A stretch of DNA of 13,388 nucleotides, taken from contig JAYEJW010000208.1 of assembly GCA_034716535.1 (NCBI GenBank), positions 1 through 13,388 on the forward strand, in the 5' to 3' direction. The position numbers and the translations under genes are program-made. Shown in pieces: positions 1-6,090 of this stretch. The stretch comes from JAYEJW01 sp034716535 (lineage in GTDB: Bacteria; Pseudomonadota; Gammaproteobacteria; Chromatiales; Chromatiaceae). Under the pieces are notes generated by a model. That model was given only the letters and a program-made list of their open reading frames with translations. It searched no databases and had not been told where the DNA came from. Every line of letters begins with the position of its first letter. The first letter of the stretch is position 1.

Positions 1-11
1 AACGCAGCTGA

Positions 12-94
12 TTATGCGGAGTAATGCGAGCCGACTTGACGACCCGGGTCGGCTTCGCAGTCTGCAACTCCGCATAACCCTGAACTCCGCATAA
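12..94. repeat. Inverted and direct 11-12 bp repeats, probable mobile-element edge
   Basis: The motif AACTCCGCATAA occurs twice in direct orientation (66-77 and 83-94), and its inverse TTATGCGGAGT lies at 12-22. Between 12 and 77 a second, imperfect inverted repeat pairs 26-35 with 48-58 (GCGAGCCGAC against GTCGGCTTCGC, one bulged base) around the palindrome GACCCGGGTC (41-50). The block abuts the point where the antiporter gene to its right loses homology, so I infer it is the terminus or recombination site of an element lying mostly left of the window. The element family is not recognised. No transposase is visible. Confidence 0.5.
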
Positions 95-100
95 ACCCCT

Positions 101-120
101 TTATGCGCCGCAGCGCATAA
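101..120. repeat. Perfect 8 bp inverted repeat over the antiporter fragment stop codon
   Basis: TTATGCGC (101-108) and GCGCATAA (113-120) form a perfect stem with a 4-base loop. The minus-strand stop codon of the antiporter fragment is its outermost three bases. The ATGCG core resembles the neighbouring AACTCCGCATAA repeats, so this may be part of the same element end. It lacks a T-run and is not a convincing terminator. Confidence 0.5.
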
Positions 121-268
121 GTGGTTTCAGGAGCATCAGCACCAGCGTGAAGCCGAGGGCCAGCACCATCAGACCGATGGTCTGCTGCAGTCGCAGAAAC
201 TGCTCGTTGACGTAACTGAACAGAGCGGTCAGTCCCAGGATGGCAGCGACCGTGAAAAAGACTTGCAT
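101..268 (-). pseudogene. Sodium/proton antiporter (CPA1/NhaP type), N-terminal fragment only
   Basis: The start ATG at 268 is preceded by GAGGAG (275-280) at 6 bases. The 55-residue product begins MQVFFTVAAILGLTALFSYV and continues with RLQQTIGLMVLAL, the hydrophobic first segments of the CPA1 antiporter family: a short helix, then a basic loop with T-I-G-L, then a second helix. Family members are normally about 400-600 residues, so about nine tenths of the protein is absent. After LKPL the sequence becomes MRCGA and stops inside a palindrome related to the repeats at 12-94, which points to truncation by an inserted element. The fragment cannot transport ions. It lies 69 bases downstream of the patatin gene on the same strand but has its own ribosome-binding site. 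The family call comes from recognising the N-terminal pattern. Confidence 0.7.
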
Positions 269-337
269 GGCATGCTCCTCGGGCATTGTGTAACCAGTTG
301 TTCGACTTGGAGCAAAGCCTAGCCATGACACCCAAGA

Positions 338-1705
338 TCATGGAGCGGATGCAATGTCTTGCCCAGTCTCCGATGCGCGGGCGCCCCCCAGATCCGCCAG
401 GAAGCGCTGATAGTCGGGATTGCCGCGCAGTAACTCACGACCGGCGGCGATCAGCTTGTCCACCTGCTCGTCGGTCAGAGAGAAGCTGGTCGGGACTCGG
501 TTGAAGAACTGCCGCATCTCGGGCTGTTCGACATCCCGGAAGCCGACCTGGATGAAGTCCGACGTGACCGGCCTGCCCGGCGTCGACACCTCTCGCGGCC
601 AGCGCTTGAGGCTCTGGTCCATCAGCTCGAGGGTCGCCGCGTTGTAGCGGTCGAGCTGGACGTCGGACACGGCGCTGATCGTCTCCTCCAGGGATGGTTG
701 CTTGTTGCTTACGTCCATCTGCGGCTCCGGGTCGGTGGACGCGTTGACGGAGATGATCACGAGGCGACGCGGGGTTTGCGGTCGAACTTTCTCAGGAACG
801 CCTTTGCGCCGCCGGCCACCTCGACCACCTCGTAGATCGCACGCAAACCCAGATTGTCCGTGATGCCGCCGTCGACAAAGTGGGCGTATCGGCGTCTGTC
901 CTTCTCGTAATAGCTTTGCAGACCGTCGACCACCTGGGCCAGCTGCGGGTCTCCCGCGGCCCGCTTCTCCGCCGCAACGAGCCAATCGGGTTTTGTCTTC
1001 TTGCAGTCGGGGTAGTTCTCGACCACGACCGGGTTGAAGAGCACGGGCACCGCGGACGACGCGGTGACCGCCCGCGCGACCGGGAACGAGGAAATGTCCG
1101 AGCAGAGCAGGTTGAAGTACTCCTGAACGAAGGAGAAACGCACCCCGTAGCCCAGGTCCGAGGCGTTGATGAGGACCATCGGGCCATCCTCGCGCTTCAT
1201 GTCGGCGAAGGTCGCCCCATGGAAAACGCTCTCTTCGTAGAACTTCACCGCCATCTCTGTGCGGCCCGTCTCGCCGAACCACTGCAGCGGATTGAGCAGC
1301 CCGCGCATCAGCTGACCCTGAACGTTGCGTTTGAGGAACACCTCCTCGAAGATCTGGTCCCCGTAGAGGCCGTAGTAGGCGGAGGTGAAACTCCCGCCGG
1401 AGACGGAGCTGATGGTATCGACCTCGTCGAGAACCCTTTGCCGGCGCCCACCGATCACCACATGGGTGTCGCGCAGCTCTTCCAGGACCCCATAGGCCAG
1501 TGCGGCGGCCCGTGTCCCGCCGCCCGAGAAGGCGAGGATCAACGAGATATCCCCGGTACCTTGTTTGCCGACACCTGGTCTGATCGAGTAGGTCTCGGGG
1601 GACGCGGGTATCGTCTGCGGCGCATTGTCGATCACGCCATAGGACGCGCAGCCGGAAAGGAGCAGCAGGCCACAGCCGAGAGCAATCAGTTACGACACGA
1701 GTCAC
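338..1705 (-). pseudogene. Patatin-like phospholipase lipoprotein, two compensating frameshifts
   Basis: Patatin-family serine lipases hydrolyse acyl esters with a Ser-Asp dyad. The core reads in one frame (757-1635): oxyanion loop FSGGGTRAAAL, nucleophile region ISSVSGGSF (Ser near residue 102 of the restored protein), and FVDGGITDNLGL (Asp near 278). Start and end lie in another frame. The GTG start at 1705 overlaps the hydrolase stop as GTGA. Dropping one base at 1690-1691 joins MTRVV to LIALGCGLLLLSGC, a good lipoprotein signal with lipobox Cys19. At the C run 771-774 (minus strand AAACCCCGCG) one base is missing; adding it joins RKP to RRLVIISVNA and about 140 further residues ending at 338. 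The two indels cancel, restoring a product of about 455 residues. Sequencing error or recent decay are both possible. The lipobox predicts an envelope-anchored enzyme. Confidence 0.8.
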
Positions 1706-3213
1706 CTCGTTACAGGATCAAGAGAGTTATTCGGAGCCTGCCTATGCGGGGCAGACGAGTCCAGCCCAAGAAACGCGAGCACCCGTGCCTCGACATACGG
1801 GTAAAAGGGGTTCCAGCGCAGCCGCAGCATGTCCGAGGCGGGTATCTGGAGCACACCCCGCTCGCCGCGGAGCGCAATGTCGCCGAGGTGGATACCCGGA
1901 CTCTTTTCCGTTGGACGGCCGCCGTAGAGCGGATCCTCCGGCGGGAAAGGCAAGGCGACGTGCGCCAGCGAATAGACGTCTTTGGGCCAGGAGAGACCGA
2001 GGTCCAACTCGATGATCTCGGCGCCTCTGGGATGCTTGGTGCGCGCGACCACATTCCGACGCTTGGCGTCCGTGTTGGTCACCAGGCTCAAGGTGAAGGC
2101 CCGATCCGGATCGTCCCGCAACGCCTGGACAATGCCGATCGGGTCCGACTTCATGATCGGCTCCATCTCCGCCATGCGGTTGATGTCGAACAGCACCAAT
2201 TCGTGATCGCCGGCCGGAATCCGCTCGAACAGGCCTTCGACCAGGGTCGGCGTCGACACGGTCGCGTCGACGATGGAGGAGAAGGCCAGCAGTGAGGGGA
2301 AATGCTCAAGCTTTCCGGTACTGCCCGACGCATCCAGTCCTTCCTGGATCTGGTTGGTCAGGCGGTAGACCACGTCACCCGCATTCACCGCGAAGGAGCC
2401 GTATTTGTAAGGGTCATACTCCGGCAGGATCGCGTTCCAGGCGAGCTTCTCGAGCCCCAGCAGGTGGCCGAGCCGCGCCTGCCACACGGCGAGTGCGGCC
2501 ACGGAGGTCACGCCGATGGCAGGTGAGAGCAGGACCAGTCGCTCGGCCTTCGGCAGGGTCTCGTCCTCGAGCGTCGCAAGCGCGTAGTGCACGGCAAGGG
2601 CGGCACCGTTGGAATAGCCCACGACGTAGAGCGGCCGCCCGGCGGCCTGCTCGGCAAGGTGACGCATGGCCAGACGCACCGCGGCGGCCATGTCCTGCCA
2701 GGTGACCTCCACGAGCCCCGACGGCGCCGTGCCGTGACCCGGGATCCGCAGGCCCAACACCAGGGCGCCGGCGGCGTTGAGCCGCTGGCCCAGATTACGC
2801 AGGCTGTAGGGTGAGTCAGACATTCCGTGCAGCAGCAGCACGCCTGCCTTCGGCGTCTCTGCTGGGAGCTCGAAGCTGCGGTTCCAGTTCGGCGACCAGC
2901 GCGCCGGGTCGGAGAGGCTGTCCTTGTCATAGCGGTTGATGAGGCGCCGCTCCTCCACGGGAATCTTCGCGTACACCTGCTCGTCCAACTGGGCGAACAG
3001 GCGCTCCTCGAGGGCCAGGTAGTCCGCGAAGGTCTCCACCTTGGAGGCCACTGTGAATTCTTTGTCGAGATCGGCCAAGTGCCAGACGTCCAGGTCCGGC
3101 CGGCTCTCCATGTAGACGATAAAGACAATGACGATCACCAAGGCGGCGCCGGCAGCGCTGTAGGCCGTCGCCGCGAGAACATGCCGAAGAAGTCGGGTCA
3201 GTCGAAGCCTCAT
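1702..3213 (-). CDS. Membrane-anchored alpha/beta hydrolase (serine lipase/esterase-like)
   Basis: A 503-residue protein. Residues 11-35 are basic then strongly hydrophobic (AAGAALVIVIVFIVY), a single N-terminal membrane anchor that leaves the rest outside the cytoplasm. The alpha/beta-hydrolase fold begins near residue 123: oxyanion strand LLLHGMSDSP (127-136), RIPGHG (156-161), nucleophile elbow VVGYSNGAA with Ser201, likely acid Asp316 in SSIVDATVS, and likely base His418 in SLAHVALPFPPEDP. These match the monoglyceride-lipase/esterase-like hydrolases; the substrate is unknown. The ~90 residues between anchor and fold and the ~85 after the histidine are extensions of unknown role. ATG at 3213 was chosen because it directly precedes the membrane segment; the frame stays open to 3714, but that part is antisense to another gene. 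No strong ribosome-binding site is visible. The stop overlaps the patatin start as GTGA, so the two are probably co-translated. Confidence 0.85.
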   Translation of the reverse strand: MRLRLTRLLRHVLAATAYSAAGAALVIVIVFIVYMESRPDLDVWHLADLDKEFTVASKVETFADYLALEERLFAQLDEQVYAKIPVEERRLINRYDKDSLSDPARWSPNWNRSFELPAETPKAGVLLLHGMSDSPYSLRNLGQRLNAAGALVLGLRIPGHGTAPSGLVEVTWQDMAAAVRLAMRHLAEQAAGRPLYVVGYSNGAALAVHYALATLEDETLPKAERLVLLSPAIGVTSVAALAVWQARLGHLLGLEKLAWNAILPEYDPYKYGSFAVNAGDVVYRLTNQIQEGLDASGSTGKLEHFPSLLAFSSIVDATVSTPTLVEGLFERIPAGDHELVLFDINRMAEMEPIMKSDPIGIVQALRDDPDRAFTLSLVTNTDAKRRNVVARTKHPRGAEIIELDLGLSWPKDVYSLAHVALPFPPEDPLYGGRPTEKSPGIHLGDIALRGERGVLQIPASDMLRLRWNPFYPYVEARVLAFLGLDSSAPHRQAPNNSLDPVTR

Positions 3214-3414
3214 GATTTGTCTCGTCGAAGGCAATGGGCGGCTCTGGTTTTCGGCACTCGTCGCCGCGAGAAAGGCCTGCAAATCTTTGCATGCTACCTC
3301 GCTCTGGCTTCTGGCGAGCAATTCTCTTCCAAGTGTGCGATAAATGGTCCCCGCCGATACACAGACGTTTGCTCGGCGCTTCGACGATCGATACTTTTCA
3401 CTAGGAGAATCGAC
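3214..3414. promoter_or_regulatory. Divergent intergenic region with a 14 bp palindrome
   Basis: This 201-base gap separates divergent starts (hydrolase left, Ala-rich protein right) and must hold both promoters. I see no confident -35/-10 pair. At 3278-3291, TGCAAA-TC-TTTGCA is a perfect 6+6 palindrome with a 2-base centre, of operator size and located between the genes. A regulatory role is inference only. Confidence 0.3.
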
Positions 3415-3678
3415 ATGCTGACGAAGAAGCTCGCTCTGACTGGTTTCACTGCCTTCGCGCTCACGGCCTATGGCGTCGGCTTTGCCGGCAGCGAAGCCGC
3501 CGCAGAGGACAAGGCCATGCAGGGGAAGGCCGACGCGGCCCAAAAGTTCGCTGATGAAAAGCAGGCAGAAGCGGACGCTGCCGTGAAGGCTGGCGCATCC
3601 GATGCCGGCGCAAAGCTGGATGAAGCCGCCGCGGCAGAAGACGTCGCGGCGGAGAAGATGAAGAAAGCCGCAGAGTAG
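3415..3678 (+). CDS. Small secreted Ala/Lys/Glu-rich helical protein
   Basis: An 87-residue product starting at ATG 3415, with AGGAG (3403-3407) 7 bases upstream. Residues 1-24 (MLTKKLALTGFTAFALTAYG and on) form a Sec signal peptide with a basic n-region and likely cleavage after Ala24 or in the next few Ala residues. The mature ~60 residues are almost only Ala, Asp, Glu, Lys and Gln (for example KADAAQKFADEKQAEADAAV), which predicts a single charged amphipathic or coiled-coil helix. There is no lipobox Cys and no known enzyme motif. The composition resembles small Ala-rich periplasmic proteins and Lpp-like zippers, but I do not recognise a family. It is transcribed alone, divergent from the hydrolase, with hairpins downstream. 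A periplasmic structural or stress role is a guess. Confidence 0.75.
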   Translation: MLTKKLALTGFTAFALTAYGVGFAGSEAAAEDKAMQGKADAAQKFADEKQAEADAAVKAGASDAGAKLDEAAAAEDVAAEKMKKAAE

Positions 3679-3689
3679 AAGGTCCACCA

Positions 3690-3735
3690 GCGGCCGCGCA
3701 GGGATCGATCTCAAAGCGGCCGCAAACGCCTTTTT
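3690..3735 (+). terminator. Possible terminator after the Ala-rich gene
   Basis: Two copies of the self-complementary octamer GCGGCCGC (3690-3697 and 3716-3723) can pair around an 18-base loop, followed after seven bases by TTTTT (3731-3735). A second GC-rich hairpin, GCCG-T-CCCC against GGGGCGGC (3743-3760), and the palindrome GGCGGCGCCGCC (3755-3766) with a short pyrimidine tail lie just behind. The arrangement is terminator-like, but the U-tract is separated from the stem. Confidence 0.4.
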
Positions 3736-3789
3736 CCAGGACGCCGTCCCCCGGGGCGGCGCCGCCTTTCTTCCCTACTCAATACATGA

Positions 3790-4146
3790 TTACTCGCCTT
3801 GATGTTCGCCTTTGCGCATGACCGCATCGCAGGGGTTGCTGAAGGTCGTCAGCCGCTTGACAAGCTGATCATACAGAAGGCTCAAACCGCCCGTGGCCCA
3901 GGCGGCACCCCCGTGTCGGAGTGTCGCCGTGCTCGGGATGCGAAACGGGACATCCCAGTCCCCCTTTCGCCCTGCGCTCGGCGACAGCTTATTAAGCCCC
4001 GGCCGTCCTGCGGTCGCAGCGGCGCTCCACACAGCGGAGCGCCACAGCGCCCACAAATGACTCGACGGCGTGTCGGATGCGCTTTGCATATGGCCTCCGC
4101 TGGCTACGGGGACCTTCGGCCCCTTCGCCACTGCGGCCATACGCAC
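3790..4146 (-). other. Unrecognised 118-codon open frame in a repeat-rich gap
   Basis: The minus strand is open for 118 codons from an ATG at 4146. The first ~90 residues have a low-complexity, non-globular look. The last ~30 (LLYDQLVKRLTTFSNPCDAV and on to EHQGE) look more like protein. The first ~60 bases coincide with a strong hairpin, and no convincing ribosome-binding site precedes the ATG. I cannot assign a family. It could be the tail of a degraded transposon gene or a chance frame in a repeated sequence. The whole 3679-4377 stretch holds no gene I can support. Confidence 0.25.
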
Positions 4147-4268
4147 GCGCCTACGCCTTCCGGGGACTACCCGCCTCGCGCTTCGCGCTTCCCTGGCGGG
4201 CAGCGAATGAGCAGTCCCGTAGGTCGGGTGAGCGCAGCGTAACCCGACGGCATGCCGAACGTCGGGTC
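4085..4268. repeat. Cluster of nested hairpins including a dispersed-type palindrome
   Basis: Four structures follow each other. (1) 4085-4095 pairs with 4135-4145 (one A-C mismatch, which is a G-U pair on minus-strand RNA) and encloses TGGC/GCCA and GGGG-A-CC-TTC-GG-CCCC. (2) GGGACT (4163-4168) pairs with AGTCCC (4213-4218), enclosing CCCGCC/GGCGGG (4170-4175/4195-4200). (3) Inside (2) lies GCGC-TTC-GCGC (4178-4188). (4) GTCGGGT (4223-4229) pairs with ACCCGAC (4242-4248), and GTCGGGT recurs at 4261-4267. The last resembles the GTCGGGT...AACCCGAC extragenic repeat I have seen scattered in many proteobacterial genomes. The block ends ~110 bases before the MscS-related gene. Function unknown. 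Confidence 0.6.
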
Positions 4269-4377
4269 ACGGCGCGATCAGGGTCGATCGGCTTCTCCGC
4301 GGTTCGGGGCGTGCCTAACCCTACAGCTATTGGGACCGCCGGCCATTATGTGTTTCAGTACGAAGATGACCTCGGTG

Positions 4378-5652
4378 ATGCGAACCAACGAAAGGCCGAT
4401 CGCACGGCTCTTCCAAGCCTTGGTGCTTGTTTCACTGCTTCCTCTTGTCTTTGCGCTGTCGGCATCGCTGGCTGGTGCGCAGGAGTCTGGTGACGATCCC
4501 GACCCCGAACCGCTGCGCCCGCCCGACACGTCGAGCCCACGCGACACCCTGCGCAGCTTCTTGACGAACGTGAGCAAGATCAGTGAAGACCGGCGCCAGG
4601 GTACATTGGGTCCCGAGACCTATCGTGCCTTTCGCCGCGTCCTGGATACGCTCGACTTCACGACGACCCCCGAAGGAGATTCATGGTTCGTTCGAACCCT
4701 GCGCATGTCGCTCCTGCAGGAGGTGCTTGCCCGCATCGAGCTTCCGCCCGAGAATCAGATCCCCGGCGATGAGGAGGTCGCCGATCGTGCCGCCACCCAC
4801 TGGACCATTCCAAACACGAGGATCCGGATCGAGCGGATCGAGCAGGGACCGCAGGCGGGTGAGTTCCTGTTCTCGGCGGACACCGTTGCGAAGATCGACC
4901 GACTCTACAGGCACGCCAAGCACCTTCCTTACAAGCAGGGCGCCATTCCCGGCAGCTACGAGGATCTGGTCCGCGCCGAGAACACGGTGCACGCGCGCGA
5001 GCGCAAGCTGCGCAACCGCCTGAGACCGGTGGACACCTCGAACCCGCGCGCCACGCTTGACGGCTTTCTGGACAGCATCAACCGCGCACACGTGCTCGTC
5101 ATGGAGACCAACGCCGGACTGAGGGCCACGCCGCCGACCATTCCCAACTCCGAAGCGGTCTCCAAGAACATCGACAACATGGGCATGCGCACCTACAGAC
5201 GCGTGTACACCAAGGTCGGCATCCGCTACGACACGCCCCCGGAGCGGGTCGAGGCCTTTCTCGAGGGTATCAAGCGCATCATTCAGGCCAACCCGACCAC
5301 CCGAAAGGACTACTTCCACGTGGTCCTGAACGACTTCGGTCCGGACAGCCTGGTGGTCATGCTCTACTTCTTCGTGAAGGTACCGGACTGGTCCGCGGAG
5401 CTGGTTGAGCGCCAGCGGGTGTTCCTGGAGGTAATCCGGCTTGCCGATGCCCTCGGCGTCGGGTTCGCGTTCCCGACCCAGACCCTGGAGATCGAGAGCT
5501 TCCCTGGCCAGCCGGGCCGCGAGCCCCGGCCCGCCGCCAGCGACGATGAGCTGCGGCGCATCGCTGAGGACTTCGGCCGCGGTACGTCGGCGCGGCCCGG
5601 AGGTCTGGGGATCTTCGTGCCGCCCCACGAGGAGCATGCGGCAAAATCCTGA
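4378..5652 (+). CDS. MscS-related protein lacking the membrane pore (probable internal deletion)
   Basis: A 424-residue product. ATG 4378 was chosen because it gives a clean signal peptide (MRTNERPIAR then a hydrophobic stretch, cleavage near LAGA-QESG, residue 34); ATGs at 4348 and 4366 are also in frame. Residues 49-215 and 217-253 resemble the periplasmic region of large MscS-type channels and share an internal repeat (PDTSSPRDTL near 50, VDTSNPRATL near 219). From about residue 254 the sequence turns abruptly into the end of the MscS beta domain (TIPNSEAVSKNIDNMG), then the C-terminal alpha/beta domain (VGIRYDTPPERVEAFLEGI, FAFPTQTLEIE). The transmembrane helices, the pore helix and most of the beta domain that should lie between are absent, yet the frame is open. 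As written it would be a soluble exported protein, not a channel. The domain calls are firm; the deletion reading is inference from the usual architecture (commonly 500 or more residues). Confidence 0.75.
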   Translation: MRTNERPIARLFQALVLVSLLPLVFALSASLAGAQESGDDPDPEPLRPPDTSSPRDTLRSFLTNVSKISEDRRQGTLGPETYRAFRRVLDTLDFTTTPEGDSWFVRTLRMSLLQEVLARIELPPENQIPGDEEVADRAATHWTIPNTRIRIERIEQGPQAGEFLFSADTVAKIDRLYRHAKHLPYKQGAIPGSYEDLVRAENTVHARERKLRNRLRPVDTSNPRATLDGFLDSINRAHVLVMETNAGLRATPPTIPNSEAVSKNIDNMGMRTYRRVYTKVGIRYDTPPERVEAFLEGIKRIIQANPTTRKDYFHVVLNDFGPDSLVVMLYFFVKVPDWSAELVERQRVFLEVIRLADALGVGFAFPTQTLEIESFPGQPGREPRPAASDDELRRIAEDFGRGTSARPGGLGIFVPPHEEHAAKS

Positions 5653-5773
5653 CGTCAGCCATCGGAATGATCTGCTTTCGGTCGGTCTTCGTGTCGGTGA
5701 CGCGGATGGTGCTGCGAGGGAAGTTCAGGTCGCTAGTGCGGAGCCGAAGACCTCCGAAGCGCGTGCCGGGCAA
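5650..5773 (-). pseudogene. Tyrosine recombinase (phage-type integrase) remnant
   Basis: On the minus strand about 40 codons read GLRLRTSDLNFPRSTIRV then TDTKTDRKQIIPMADV. This matches the pattern around the first catalytic Arg and the beta-hairpin of tyrosine recombinases (GLRWSDLDF...TIRV.DTKT.R.R.VPM), including the hairpin Lys of TKT. Nothing before or after continues the family: the conserved H-x-x-R and Tyr segments are absent, and the sequence becomes shadow of the MscS-related gene at about 5650. It is too short to be functional and is best read as debris from a past insertion. The call rests on a short motif and should be treated as tentative. Confidence 0.45.
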
Positions 5774-6076
5774 CTAACCGCAAACTCCGCCATCGAATCG
5801 GCGAGACTGCGTCGATAGAACGGCAACAGCAACAGGACCGGGACCGCCGTTAACAACACGACCGCAATCAGCGATACGCGCTTGAGCGCGAAATCGATTT
5901 CACACGCCCTGGACCCACAACGGCCGTTCGATTTGCTGATAGGAATGGCAGCGACGCTGCAGGAAGCGGACATATGGAACCATAGCAGCCAGCTGTGGCG
6001 CCCTGGCGCGACTCGCGTGGCATCGGTGGCGGTCCGCGCATCTTGGGGTGACAATCGCAGCCGTCACCAACTCGTC
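5774..6076. other. Intergenic stretch without a supportable gene
   Basis: Between the integrase remnant and the ribosome-binding site of the PlpD-like gene I see no convincing gene. A minus-strand frame (5725-6054) has one hydrophobic segment (VSLIAVVLLTAVPVLLLLPF, around 5815-5874) flanked by unrelated-looking sequence. It may be a membrane-protein scrap or chance. The promoter of the gene at 6091 should lie here, but no clear -35/-10 pair was found. Confidence 0.4.
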
Positions 6077-6090
6077 TTGGAGGTTCGTCC

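Noticed and set aside
12..77. Integron attC site or IS91-type end
   Set aside because: The nested inverted repeats are suggestive, but the attC core consensus and the IS91 target tetranucleotide could not be placed, so only a generic element edge is claimed.
757..796. Programmed ribosomal frameshift at AAACCCC in the patatin gene
   Set aside because: The bases do not fit the X-XXY-YYZ slippery pattern in the zero frame, and a second indel lies near the start, so error or decay is simpler.
880..2295. Long plus-strand open frame of 471 codons
   Set aside because: It is antisense to the patatin and hydrolase genes, which carry clear catalytic motifs, and has no recognisable domain of its own.
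2827..3414. Long upstream extension of the Ala-rich protein
   Set aside because: The extension is antisense to the hydrolase gene; ATG 3415 has a strong ribosome-binding site and begins a signal peptide.
3214..3714. Upstream extension of the hydrolase to 3714
   Set aside because: It would run antisense through the Ala-rich gene; the membrane anchor starts right after ATG 3213.
4681..5637. 318-codon minus-strand frame opposite the MscS-related gene
   Set aside because: Shadow frame caused by high GC; the plus strand shows the family motifs.
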